DNA of 47,384 nucleotides from Chloroflexota bacterium. GTDB taxonomy: Bacteria > Chloroflexota > Dehalococcoidia > SHYB01. The notes below the pieces were generated by a model that was not told the DNA's origin, ran no database searches, and was given only the letters and a program-made list of their open reading frames with translations. Within the stretch, counting starts at the first letter, position 1, and the number at the start of each line of letters is the position of its first letter. Positions 8,435 to 18,268 of this stretch are shown in pieces. The DNA is taken from contig JACZVV010000009.1 of assembly GCA_022572465.1 (NCBI GenBank), positions 1 through 47,384 on the forward strand. The letters are read 5' to 3'. The translations under genes were made by a program, and so were the position numbers.

Positions 8435-11098
8435 ATGGCGATGCGAAAGATCGTTATCGTCGGTGGAATCGTGGCGTTAAGCATCGTGCTAGCGGCATGC
8501 AGCTCGACTGAATCCAAACCGACGGCGACCTCCGCGCCGGCTCTGGCGCCGACCATACTAACGCCAATCGTCGAAGGTGACCAAGAGGCCCCTTCTGGTC
8601 TCCCCTCCTTCTTTGCAGGCGTTCTGGACAGGCTCGGCATTGAGAGAAGCAACTTTGCCCTGGCTGCCATGGAGACATGGGCAGGCATGGAAAACACCCG
8701 GGCCACGTGGAACCCGCTGGCAACGACGTGGAAGATGACCGGGAGCACGGCCTTCAACTCGGCGGGCGTGCAGAACTACCCGGACCAGGCCACCGGCATT
8801 GAGGCTGCGGCCAACACATTGGCACTCGCCTATTACGATGCCATTCGAGCGATGCTACGGGAGGAATCCATTGTGCGCGAGCGAGTCCAGGATTCTCTGA
8901 ACACCTGGAGTGGAAATGGCGCATATGTCCCTCATCTTCTGGCCGAGTGGGCAACCCTGTGGGTAAACCAGGCGAATCCCAGTCAGCCACCCCCCGAAAA
9001 ACCTGGTGGGCACACGGAATTCTACTTACGTGACACCCAAACACCGTCTCGTGGACCTTTTCGCGAGCTCAAGGCAGGAGAGCATGACTCTCTGCTGGTG
9101 GGCATTACGAACAACGAGGAAGTGGTCATCAGTTATGGCGTAGTGATTACCCTTGAGGGGTCGCTAGTTCAAACCATCGATAACCTTGTGCTTGAGCCCG
9201 GGGAAACGTGGGAGCAGGAGGTGAGGGTTGGCCCTGTAGAACCAGGGCCGAATCAGGACGTTCAGTTCTCCCTTTTCAAGGGAGACGAACAGGCGGACTA
9301 TTCATCACTTAGAGTCTGGTTGGAAGTTGGAACAGAGCCCGATCCAACGACAGTCATATACTACCCTGAAAAGCTTTGGGAAGTTTCGCTCCCTGTCAGC
9401 CTGCCCACCAACCAAGTCAGTGTCGACCGGCAGGGGACGATCTATAGCTGCACCGGCGATGTCGTCGTGGCTATAGACCGGAACGGCGTATTGCGCTGGA
9501 CTACTCGTTTAGCCGATACAAGGTGCAATAACGGTCTCGCCGTCGGTCATGACGGGACCATATTCGTGCCAGGGAACGGTCGAACTTACGTTTTAGACAC
9601 AAATGGTCAAATCGTCGGAGAATGGTCGATCTCCGGACGGCCGTACCTCACGGCGGATGCCATCTACTTTGGCGGCCAGAACCATATCACCGCGTACAAG
9701 AATAAATTAACGGACTACAATGGCTGGGGCTCCCTAGAGTGGACCATCCCGACACATTATGGGACTGGGCTTACAAGCTTTTACCGTCTTGCATTTTCCG
9801 GGGATGGGGCTATTTACGCCTATTCCACTAACATAAGCGGTACATCCCAGACTGACGCAATCTATGAGCTATATAGGATAACGCCCAACGGCAAAGTGGA
9901 CTGGGTCCTGGAGCTGGATGAGCGCCAACCGGGCACACGGGGTGGAATGGGTCCATTCGTATCATCGGACGGTACGGTCTATGTGGTCACACGCCAGAAC
10001 AAACGAATGTATGCGGTCTCTCCAGAGGGCACGGTTTTATGGTCCAAAGACTTGGAGACCCCACTAGGCACCGAGAATAGTTTGAGAGGGGCGTTCGTGA
10101 GTCCGGAAGGGACTGCATATATCTATAACGGTGTGACAAGCTTTGCGATGGACGCAAACGGAGAAACCTTATGGGAGTCAACGATGTTCTGGCACGCTAC
10201 GTTGCGTGGCCTGCCGGATGTCACTGGAACAGGGACGCTAATAGCGGGTAACGACGGGGGCACCATCTTTGCACATGACCAGACAGGAAAGACAAGATGG
10301 GAAGTTTACTTGTACCAAACCGGTGATCGATTTAGAGGGATACCAACGGTAAAGGCAACCGAGGATGGGAGGGTCTACGTCGTAGCCAGACCACTGGAAA
10401 AGGACGAGTCAACATTATATGCATTTGGCCCCGCCAGCTTCACGCAACTCCCCAGAACGCTGCACGTGTTCGCTGGTGACGGCAATAAACTTGAGGCAGA
10501 CCACCACTTCGAGTCCATTCAAGAAGCCATCGACCTAGCGCTTCCGGGAGGCGCAGTGCTTGTACATGGAGGCGATTACCGAGAGAACGTTGTTGTAGAC
10601 CGCCCCCTTACGCTTAGGGGTCTTGATCTTCCCACCATAGACGCTCGCGGTAACGGCTCAGCCCTCTGGCTTCAGGGAGGCCGGGCCGACGTCGCCGGGT
10701 TTCGCTTGACAGGTGCAGCGGAGATCTCTTCGCTGTTCGTGACCTCCAGCTATAATATTATCGAGCGGCTGGTCATAGAAGACAACGCATCGGACGGGTT
10801 GGAACTCTCTCTTGCCTATTACAATCGGTTGAGTGATATCCAGATCCGGAGAAGCAACTGGGGTGTGAATGCTCCTTATTCATCGTCAAATACTTTCCGT
10901 GATATCCAGACTACAAACAACGTTATTGGTTTCTACGTCTACGGAGTTGAAAATACCCTTGACTGTGTATTGTCTGAAAATAATAGTGCAAAGGATCTCA
11001 CCTTCAATGATGACTATTTCAGGCTTAACACCACCGTCCAACCCTGTAAAACGCTGCCACCACCGCCGACGCCTACTCCTACCCAGACGCCTCCGTAG
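8435..11098 (+). CDS. large lipoprotein: PQQ-like beta-propeller repeats followed by a parallel beta-helix (NosD/CASH-like) domain
   Basis: Lipobox GIVALSIVLAACSS; repeated SxDGTVYVVT / SPEGTAYIY blades; C-terminal IQEAIDLALPGGAVLVHGGDYRENVVVDRPLTLRGLDLPTIDARGNGSAL; ends in PPPPTPTPTQTPP. Confidence 0.8.
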   Translation: MAMRKIVIVGGIVALSIVLAACSSTESKPTATSAPALAPTILTPIVEGDQEAPSGLPSFFAGVLDRLGIERSNFALAAMETWAGMENTRATWNPLATTWKMTGSTAFNSAGVQNYPDQATGIEAAANTLALAYYDAIRAMLREESIVRERVQDSLNTWSGNGAYVPHLLAEWATLWVNQANPSQPPPEKPGGHTEFYLRDTQTPSRGPFRELKAGEHDSLLVGITNNEEVVISYGVVITLEGSLVQTIDNLVLEPGETWEQEVRVGPVEPGPNQDVQFSLFKGDEQADYSSLRVWLEVGTEPDPTTVIYYPEKLWEVSLPVSLPTNQVSVDRQGTIYSCTGDVVVAIDRNGVLRWTTRLADTRCNNGLAVGHDGTIFVPGNGRTYVLDTNGQIVGEWSISGRPYLTADAIYFGGQNHITAYKNKLTDYNGWGSLEWTIPTHYGTGLTSFYRLAFSGDGAIYAYSTNISGTSQTDAIYELYRITPNGKVDWVLELDERQPGTRGGMGPFVSSDGTVYVVTRQNKRMYAVSPEGTVLWSKDLETPLGTENSLRGAFVSPEGTAYIYNGVTSFAMDANGETLWESTMFWHATLRGLPDVTGTGTLIAGNDGGTIFAHDQTGKTRWEVYLYQTGDRFRGIPTVKATEDGRVYVVARPLEKDESTLYAFGPASFTQLPRTLHVFAGDGNKLEADHHFESIQEAIDLALPGGAVLVHGGDYRENVVVDRPLTLRGLDLPTIDARGNGSALWLQGGRADVAGFRLTGAAEISSLFVTSSYNIIERLVIEDNASDGLELSLAYYNRLSDIQIRRSNWGVNAPYSSSNTFRDIQTTNNVIGFYVYGVENTLDCVLSENNSAKDLTFNDDYFRLNTTVQPCKTLPPPPTPTPTQTPP

Positions 11099-11236
11099 GA
11101 AGCATCCACCACCGGGTCCAGAAATTCAGCTTACCGTAACCTCGACCCGATCGTTGGGCATGACACGGCGTTGCCAGCGTTCCCGCGATCTGGCCCCTCG
11201 GCCAGCGTCAACCGAGCGCCGACCTCTCCCCCCCGC

Positions 11237-12595
11237 TCACTTCACCGCCAGGAGGTCGTAGGCCAGGGCCAGCATGCACTTGGCGCTGTTGACCAGGCTC
11301 TTGATGCCGATGGACTCGTCGGTGCCGTGGACGCGGTTGTGGGCCGGGTCGTCGTCGGGGTGGGAGCCGGCGAAGCCGTAGGTCGTGACGCCCAGGGGCC
11401 GCATGAAGCGCGAGTCGGTGAAGCCGGTGCTGATGGCGGGGACCCACTGGATGTTCTCGCGGTCCAGGGCCCTAGCGGCGGCGGTCTTGATGCGCTCCGC
11501 CAGGTCCGTCTCGAACGGCGACGAGCTGGGCACGGCCATGTAGTCGATCTCGATTCCCACGCCCGGCACCTCTTCGAGCACTCGCTCCAGCTCCCGGCGA
11601 ACGTACGCTTCGTCCTGGTGCGGCAGGATGCGAACGTCGCAGGTGACCTGGACCGACTCCGGCACCACGTTGGACTTGATCCCGCCTCGGACCATCGTCG
11701 GCGTGATCGTCATCCGGGAGAGCCCCCGCATTAACGATGCGACGCTGGGGTTGGTCTTCTCGGTCTCCTGGATGACCTGGTCGATATTGGCCGGTGAGAC
11801 CTGGTGCTCGATGGCGAACGTGCTGAGATAGTCGAAGAGGCTGGCCGACGTGTCGAGCTCCGGTTGGTACGCCTCGATCCGCTGCAGCGCCTGACCGGCG
11901 CTCAACAAGGCGTTTTCGCCACGCCAGGGCACCGACGCGTGAGCGCTGGCGCCCTTGATCTGAATCTCGACCTGCAAGCGCCCCTTCTCGCCGACGCCGA
12001 GAACGTAGGTGAGCGCCCCGCCGGAGTAGATCGGCGTGCCTCCGCCCTCGTTGATGGCGCACGGCGCGGTGATGGCGTCCCGATGCTCTTGGGCCAGCCA
12101 GCCGAAACCGTACCGGCCTCCGTGCTCCTCGTCGGCGCCCGAGGCCAGCACCAACCCGTCCTGGAGCTCGACGCCGTTGCGGCGCAGCACGGCCATCGCC
12201 ACAAGCTGGGCCGTCAGCAACCCCTTGCAGTCGAACGCGCCGCGACCGTGGATGCGCCCGTCGGCGATGGTGGCGCTGAACGGCGGGAACCGCCACTTGC
12301 TCTCGTCTTCGACGGGCACCACGTCGGTGTGGGACATGAACACCAGGCCGGCGTTGCCCGAGCGTCCATCCAGACGGGCGATGAGATTGCCTCGGTTCGG
12401 CGCCCGTTCGAGGATGTCGGCCTCGATCCCTTCGCGGGCCAGCCAGTCCCGAGCGTACTCGCACACCGGTGTCTCATCGCCCGTCGGCATGACCCCGGTG
12501 TTGATCGAGGGAATCTGGACCAGGGCGACCTCCAGCGCGACGATCTCGTCGCTGGCGGCTTCGACCTGGTTCAGCAGCTCATCGAGGTCCGGCAT
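11237..12595 (-). CDS. M20 family metallopeptidase / amidohydrolase
   Basis: GLVFMSHTDVVPVEDESKWRFPPFSATIADGRIHGRGAFDCKGLLTAQL; SGADEEHGGRYGFGWL; start at MPDLDELLNQV. Confidence 0.92.
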   Translation of the reverse strand: MPDLDELLNQVEAASDEIVALEVALVQIPSINTGVMPTGDETPVCEYARDWLAREGIEADILERAPNRGNLIARLDGRSGNAGLVFMSHTDVVPVEDESKWRFPPFSATIADGRIHGRGAFDCKGLLTAQLVAMAVLRRNGVELQDGLVLASGADEEHGGRYGFGWLAQEHRDAITAPCAINEGGGTPIYSGGALTYVLGVGEKGRLQVEIQIKGASAHASVPWRGENALLSAGQALQRIEAYQPELDTSASLFDYLSTFAIEHQVSPANIDQVIQETEKTNPSVASLMRGLSRMTITPTMVRGGIKSNVVPESVQVTCDVRILPHQDEAYVRRELERVLEEVPGVGIEIDYMAVPSSSPFETDLAERIKTAAARALDRENIQWVPAISTGFTDSRFMRPLGVTTYGFAGSHPDDDPAHNRVHGTDESIGIKSLVNSAKCMLALAYDLLAVK

Positions 12596-12720
12596 CGACG
12601 CTCCGCTCCCCCGCTGTGCCCCCGTGCGCCCGCCTAGATAATACCAGCCCACGGGGACCAGGGAGGAGATCAATAGTTAAGGAAGAAGCGACGTGCGGCT
12701 GCGATGGACCGGCGGCGGGC

Positions 12721-13575
12721 CTACGTCCGGCTCGCCAACAGCTCCTGTTGGAACGCCAGGTCCTCGTCCGGCAAGGCCTCGCCGGCGGGGAAGCCCCGCG
12801 ACTCCTTGATGATGCCGTCGAGCTCGCCCGACGCGGTGAGGCGGCCCAGGGCCTCCATCACCTCCGACGAGACCAGGCCACGCTCGCGGAACCCCTCCAG
12901 CGTCGTGAAGACCTCTCGAAGCCGCTCCCCCTGGCGGCCGTAGTAGTCCCGGCCCCGGCGCTGGTTGTTGTACGCCTCGAAGTTCTCGCACGCCACCAGC
13001 AGCATCCCCATCGTCCGCACGTCTCCGGGCTGGCCTTCCATGCCGTGGGGGTAGTAGTAGTACAGCATCACCGTCTCCATCCACGGCTTCACGGCGATGC
13101 CCAGGCGGTCCAACTCCGCCCTGCGTTGGTCCAGCATCCGTCGCAGGCGTCCCTTGAAGTCCATGCGCATCGCCACGTGGTCCGTCACCGCGTCGGTCAC
13201 AGGGATGCCTTTGTCGCGCAGGGCCGGCGCCAGCAGGTCGAGGAAGAACGGGACGGCCTGCTCCTCGGTCACGCCGGGGTAGCGGGCGCGGAGCTCCGCG
13301 ATACGAACGGGGAGGCCTAGCTCCTGCGCGAGGCCGAAGACGGCGCCGAACAGCTCGGGGTCCATGCCCGTGCGGCCCAGGTCGTGCAGCAGCGTCGTAA
13401 TCTCCAGGTCGGCAAGATGCCGGCCATCGAGGCCCACGGCCTCGGCGACCCGCAGCACGATGCGCGTCGTCCGCTCGGCGTGCTCCTTGTCGTAGCCGGG
13501 GATGACCCGGCCCGGGTGAGCCGGATCGGGCACGTCGTACATCGCCAGCAGGGCGTCCCTGGTCGTTTGGTCCAT
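12721..13575 (-). CDS. HD domain-containing protein
   Basis: YDKEHAERTTRIVLRVAEAVGL...DLEITTLLHDLGRTGMDPELF (H...HD). Confidence 0.8.
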   Translation of the reverse strand: MDQTTRDALLAMYDVPDPAHPGRVIPGYDKEHAERTTRIVLRVAEAVGLDGRHLADLEITTLLHDLGRTGMDPELFGAVFGLAQELGLPVRIAELRARYPGVTEEQAVPFFLDLLAPALRDKGIPVTDAVTDHVAMRMDFKGRLRRMLDQRRAELDRLGIAVKPWMETVMLYYYYPHGMEGQPGDVRTMGMLLVACENFEAYNNQRRGRDYYGRQGERLREVFTTLEGFRERGLVSSEVMEALGRLTASGELDGIIKESRGFPAGEALPDEDLAFQQELLASRT

Positions 13576-13681
13576 GGTGTCGGAGTGTAATCGAGCGCGT
13601 CGTCTGCAACCGGCCCAAAAGCCGCGAGGCCCCTGCCAGCAGGAGCCCCGTCATGCTTCACGGCAACCGCGAGCCGGAGAG

Positions 13682-14119
13682 CTACGACTCTTTCAGCGGC
13701 GTCAGGTCCATGTCCGGCGGCGGGTACTCGGGCAGCTTCCACTGAAGCAACGGCTTGTCCGCCGCCTTGTGGTAGTCGTTGGCGTTCTTCACCGCCTGCT
13801 GGTAGACCTCCTCGAACTCGGCCCAGTCCTGCTTCTTGATGGCCGCCTTCACCGCACCGAGATCGTCTTTGATGAAAGGCTCCATCCATTCGGCGTACTT
13901 GGGGCGGGTGATCATGCTCATGTCGATGAGCTCTTCCACCTCTTTGGTCTCGAACTCGGCCAGGGGCCAGTTGCCTTCCTTGGCCGCGTAGTAGACCTTC
14001 CACCACCGGTTGCCCACCTCCGGCATGAGCCGGGCCGGACCCGGGAGCATCGCCGCGATATCGTCGATGGTGAAGTAGGCGTGGCCGTTGTAGCCGCTGG
14101 GTTTTTCTTCTGATGTCAT
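13682..14119 (-). CDS. hypothetical protein
   Basis: Intact 145 aa ORF MTSEEKPSGYNGHAYFTIDDIAAMLPGPARLMPEVGNRWWKVYYAAKEGNW...; family not recognised. Confidence 0.6.
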   Translation of the reverse strand: MTSEEKPSGYNGHAYFTIDDIAAMLPGPARLMPEVGNRWWKVYYAAKEGNWPLAEFETKEVEELIDMSMITRPKYAEWMEPFIKDDLGAVKAAIKKQDWAEFEEVYQQAVKNANDYHKAADKPLLQWKLPEYPPPDMDLTPLKES

Positions 14120-14353
14120 CGAAGGAACTCCCTCCAAGAAGAGCTATGGTCGCGGTCGAAAGGCGCCCGTCGCGGGCTCGAACGGGCTACCATACTAGCA
14201 GGGGGCCGCGGGTAGTGACAAGGGCGTCGTCGTTGACCCGCGCCTGCCTCGCTGCTACCGTGGAGCGTTCCGTACCCCCCTTTGATTCGACATCTTGGGG
14301 GAGCATCGAGAGGGTATTCCCATACCCCATCGAGAACCTAGAAAGGCTGAAAA

Positions 14354-16402
14354 ATGCCGAACCGTCTCGCCGGCGAGACCAGCCCCTACCTGCTACAGCA
14401 CAAGGACAACCCCGTCGACTGGCACCCCTGGGGCCCCGAGGCGCTCCAGCTGTCCCGCGACGAGGACCGACCCATCATGCTCAGCATCGGCTACGCCGCG
14501 TGCCACTGGTGCCACGTCATGGCCCACGAGTCCTTCGAGGACCCCGATACCGCCGAGGTCATGAACGCCCTGTTCGTCAACATCAAGGTCGATCGCGAGG
14601 AGCGGCCGGACCTGGACAGCATCTACATGCAGGCCGTCCAGGCCCTCACCGGCAGCGGCGGATGGCCCATGACGGTGTTCATGACGCCCGACGGCCGCCC
14701 TTTCTACGGCGGCACCTACTTCCCCAAGGTCGCCCGGCCCGGCATGCCCGCCTTCGTCGAGGTGCTCAAGTCGGTGGCCGATGCGTACCACTCCCGCCGG
14801 GACGACGTGGTCCAAGCGGCTAACCAGATCGTTTCGCGTTTGGAGAGTCCCAAGCCGCAGACGAGCGGCGAGCTCCTGACCGCCGGCCTGCTCGCCCAGG
14901 CGCTGACGCGCCTGACCTCGAGCTTCGACTACGACCACGGTGGGTTCGGCGGCGCGCCCAAGTTCCCCCAACCGATGGCGCTGGAGTTTCTCATGCGGTC
15001 CTACCGGCGCCAGCCCGACCCGCGTCTGCTCCAGATGCTGGACCTCACCTTGACGCGCATGGCCCGAGGCGGGATGTACGACCAGATCGGCGGCGGCTTT
15101 CACCGCTACTCCACCGACGCCCGGTGGCTCGTCCCCCACTTCGAGAAGATGCTCTACGACAACGCGCTCCTGAGCCAGGCCTATCTCCACGCCCACCAGC
15201 TCACCGGCAACGCCTTCTACCGGCGCGTCGTCGAGGAGACTTGCGACTACGTTATGCGGGAGATGACGCATCCCTCCGGCGGATTCTACTCGACCCAGGA
15301 CGCCGACAGCGAGGGCGTCGAGGGCAAGTTCTTCGTCTGGTCGCCGCAAGAGGTCATCGAGGTCCTGGGCCAGGAGGATGGCCCGCTGTTCAACGCCTAC
15401 CTCGACGTGACGGAGTCCGGCAACTTCGAGGGCGACAGCATCCTGAACGTCCCAACCGAGGCGTCGGCGGTCGCCGCCGAGCTGGGAGTCGCCGAGGACC
15501 GCCTTGCCGCCGCCTTTGAAGCCGGGCGCCCCAAGCTGTATGAAGCGCGAGAGCGCCGGGTCCACCCTGGGCGCGACGAGAAGATCCTGACGTCGTGGAA
15601 CGCGATGATGATGAAGGGCCTCACCGAGGCCGGAGCGGGCCTGGGCCGCTCCGACTACCTTGCCGCCGCCTCGGCCAACGCCGAGTTCCTGTTGGAAAAC
15701 CTGCGCGCCGATGGGCGGCTCCTGCGCACGTGGAAAGACGGCCGGGCCAAGCTGCTGGGCTACCTCGAAGACTACGCGATGCTCATCGACGCGCTTATCG
15801 TCCTGCACGGGGCGACGTTCCAGCGCCGCTGGCTCGACGAGGCCAGGAGCCTGGCCGACTCGATGATCGACCTGTTTTGGGACGAGTCCCAGGGCTTCTT
15901 CTACGATACCGGACGAGACCACGAGAAGCTGGTGGTCCGCCCCAGGGACATCTTCGACAGCGCCGTCCCCTGCGGCGGCTCCGTGGCGGCCGACGCGCTG
16001 CTCCGCCTGGCGGTGATCACCGGCGAGCTCGACTACCAGCGCAAGGCGGTGACGTCGCTGCGCACCGTGGCGCCGTTTCTCGCCAACCAGCCCACGGGCC
16101 TGGCCCACTGGCTCGGCGCCCTGGACTTCTACCTCTCGCAGCCCGTCGAGGTGGCCATCGTCGGCCCGTCGCAGGACCCGGCGACGGCGGCGCTGGCCGC
16201 GGTGGTGTTCACGGCCTACCGGCCCAACAAGGTCGTGGCGAGCCTGGACACGGACGCCGGCGATGAAGCCGCCGCCGGTCTGCCGCTGCTGGAGGCGCGA
16301 GGCCTGGTCGACGGCCGGCCCGCCGCCTACGTGTGCGAGAACTACGCCTGCCAGACGCCCGCCACCGACGCCGAGACGCTGATGGAGCAGCTGGGAGTGT
16401 AG
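14354..16402 (+). CDS. thioredoxin domain-containing protein, YyaL/DUF255 (spermatogenesis-associated protein 20-like)
   Basis: [31 protein letters not shown]...[23 protein letters not shown]...[13 protein letters not shown]. Confidence 0.95.
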   Translation: MPNRLAGETSPYLLQHKDNPVDWHPWGPEALQLSRDEDRPIMLSIGYAACHWCHVMAHESFEDPDTAEVMNALFVNIKVDREERPDLDSIYMQAVQALTGSGGWPMTVFMTPDGRPFYGGTYFPKVARPGMPAFVEVLKSVADAYHSRRDDVVQAANQIVSRLESPKPQTSGELLTAGLLAQALTRLTSSFDYDHGGFGGAPKFPQPMALEFLMRSYRRQPDPRLLQMLDLTLTRMARGGMYDQIGGGFHRYSTDARWLVPHFEKMLYDNALLSQAYLHAHQLTGNAFYRRVVEETCDYVMREMTHPSGGFYSTQDADSEGVEGKFFVWSPQEVIEVLGQEDGPLFNAYLDVTESGNFEGDSILNVPTEASAVAAELGVAEDRLAAAFEAGRPKLYEARERRVHPGRDEKILTSWNAMMMKGLTEAGAGLGRSDYLAAASANAEFLLENLRADGRLLRTWKDGRAKLLGYLEDYAMLIDALIVLHGATFQRRWLDEARSLADSMIDLFWDESQGFFYDTGRDHEKLVVRPRDIFDSAVPCGGSVAADALLRLAVITGELDYQRKAVTSLRTVAPFLANQPTGLAHWLGALDFYLSQPVEVAIVGPSQDPATAALAAVVFTAYRPNKVVASLDTDAGDEAAAGLPLLEARGLVDGRPAAYVCENYACQTPATDAETLMEQLGV

Positions 16403-16486
16403 CGATCACCGCCTCGGCGACCTTGCCGCGACGCGACGATGGAACTATGATGGCCCGCAATACGATAGGCACAATGGAGGCGAGCG

Positions 16487-17047
16487 ATGACGCAGCAATC
16501 GATGCCCAACATGGCGGAGCTGTATGAGGCGGCGGTCGCCCAGACACGGAAGTTCGTCGCCGGCGTCAAGTCCGACCAGCTCGGCACCCAGACGCCCTGC
16601 GCCGAGTGGAACGTGCAAAAGCTGCTGGAGCACATCAACGACGCGACCAACTACCTGACCGGGTTCATGGGCGGCTCCAAACCCGATATCGCCGCTGGCC
16701 AGAGCGCCCTGGCGGCCTACGACGCCGTCACCCATGCGGCCCTGGCCCTGGTCAAAGCACCTGGCGCAATGGAAAAGAAGGGCCCCGGCCCCATGGGCGG
16801 CGAGACGACCGGCGCGCAGTTCACCGGCTTGATCTTTGGCGACAACCTGCTCCACGGGTGGGACGTAGCCAAGGCCACCGGGCAGGACACGGCCATGGAC
16901 CCCAGGCTCGTCGACGCCTGCGCCTCGATGATCGAGCCCACCATCGAAGGCGGTCGGTCTCGCGGCGCCTTCGGGCCGGCGGTGCAGCCGCCGCCCGACG
17001 CCAGCGCCCAGGACAAGTTCCTGGGCATGACCGGACGGAAGGCGTAG
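16487..17047 (+). CDS. TIGR03086-like / mycothiol-dependent maleylpyruvate isomerase-like metal-binding protein (DinB-like)
   Basis: TPCAEWNVQKLLEHINDATNYLTGFMGG and GDNLLHGWDVAKATGQD. Confidence 0.85.
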   Translation: MTQQSMPNMAELYEAAVAQTRKFVAGVKSDQLGTQTPCAEWNVQKLLEHINDATNYLTGFMGGSKPDIAAGQSALAAYDAVTHAALALVKAPGAMEKKGPGPMGGETTGAQFTGLIFGDNLLHGWDVAKATGQDTAMDPRLVDACASMIEPTIEGGRSRGAFGPAVQPPPDASAQDKFLGMTGRKA

Positions 17048-17060
17048 CCAGCGGCGGCGT

Positions 17061-17528
17061 TTACGCGCCCCGGCCCATCGCGCGCACCGCCTCGAACTCT
17101 TGCTGCGTCACCGGCTGGATCGAGAGCCGCATGCCCCGCTTCAGGAGCATCATCCCGGCAAGGGCCGGGTTCCCGCGCATCTCGTCCATCGACACCTGCC
17201 GGTCGAACCGCTCCGCCGCCTCGATGTCGACCATGTACCACACGGGGCCGGCCGGCGTGCTCTTGGGGTCGGGATGCGCCGACCTGGGGTCCCACGCCGT
17301 GTGGTCGGGGTAACCGCTCCTGACGACCGTGGCCGTGCCGATCACGGCGTTGGGCTTGGCGCTGCTGTGGTAGAACAGCACCCCGTCGCCCTCCTTGATC
17401 TCGTCCCGCAGCAGGTTGCGCGCCTGATAGTTCCGCACCCCGTCCCACTCCGCCACGACGTCGCGGACCAGGTCGTCGTAGGAGTAGGCGCCGGGCTCCG
17501 ACTTGAACAGCCAGTGCCGTTTGGGCAT
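17061..17528 (-). CDS. EVE domain-containing protein
   Basis: MPKRHWLFKSEPGAYSYDDLVRD...WDGVRNYQARNLLRDEIKEGDGVLFYHSS. Confidence 0.92.
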   Translation of the reverse strand: MPKRHWLFKSEPGAYSYDDLVRDVVAEWDGVRNYQARNLLRDEIKEGDGVLFYHSSAKPNAVIGTATVVRSGYPDHTAWDPRSAHPDPKSTPAGPVWYMVDIEAAERFDRQVSMDEMRGNPALAGMMLLKRGMRLSIQPVTQQEFEAVRAMGRGA

Positions 17529-17609
17529 GGGGACGCTCCTTGGCTAGCCCACCCTGAACTCCGCCGACCACCGCGTGAGTGTTATTCTACCCGGGCGACC
17601 TGCCCGTGG

Positions 17610-17682
17610 TGGGCGCTGTAGGATTCGAACCTACGACCCCTTCCTTGTAAGGGAAGTGCTCTAACCCCTGAGCTAAGCGCCC
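17610..17682 (-). tRNA. tRNA-Val (anticodon UAC)
   Basis: RC gggcgcttagctcaggggttagagcacttcccttacaaggaaggggtcgtaggttcgaatcctacagcgccca; cloverleaf, loop CTTACAA; encoded CCA follows (17607-17609). Confidence 0.95.
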
Positions 17683-17690
17683 CTCGCTCC

Positions 17691-18041
17691 CTACTCGTCC
17701 TCGGCGCCGTCCAGCGCCTTGCTGCACGTCGGGCAGAACTGCCAGTACTCGTAGTCGAACATATAGCACGTGTGCAGGTAGTTGGTCTCCACCTCGATGC
17801 GCTCCCGGCAGCCCGGGCAGGTCCACTCGAACAGATTTGCGCCCTTGACCGTCAGGCTCAAACGGACTTCGAACCACTTTCGCGCGGCCTCGGGCGGCGG
17901 CTCCGCGGATGGGAAGGGCGACTCGTTCATCCGGTCGTAGGCCCACCACTCAAGCACCGCCTCGATCAGCTCGTCGACGCTGCCGATCGTCCGCCCACCC
18001 TCTTCCGGGCTTTTCAAGAACGGCCCAGCCCGTTGCGTCAT
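17691..18041 (-). CDS. small zinc-ribbon-like hypothetical protein
   Basis: 116 aa with CPGC...CPTC pairs (WTCPGCRERIEV...QFCPTCSKAL). Confidence 0.6.
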   Translation of the reverse strand: MTQRAGPFLKSPEEGGRTIGSVDELIEAVLEWWAYDRMNESPFPSAEPPPEAARKWFEVRLSLTVKGANLFEWTCPGCRERIEVETNYLHTCYMFDYEYWQFCPTCSKALDGAEDE

Positions 18042-18205
18042 CCGCTGCTCCCAGGAAAACGTACCTTGTGTTGAAGCTACCGTCCCGTCTGCCGCGTGTC
18101 AACCGTGAACCCCGGCGGGGTCGGAGCGCATCTCACCTGTGTCCATCACTCATGGTACGATCGATTCCAAATGAGCCCCTTGACGACCTCTTCCCACCTT
18201 CGCTT

Positions 18206-18232
18206 CCCCTCTCCATTCCAAATGGAGAGGGG
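18206..18232. repeat. Palindrome CCCCTCTCCATT-CCA-AATGGAGAGGGG
   Basis: Perfect 12-bp stem with 3-nt loop, 36 bp upstream of the ATG at 18269; arms share CCCCTCTCC/GGAGAGGGG with the DUF559-flanking repeats. Confidence 0.85.
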
Positions 18233-18268
18233 CCAACTGCCGGCCAGCTCGGTCGCAAACTCAAGCCA

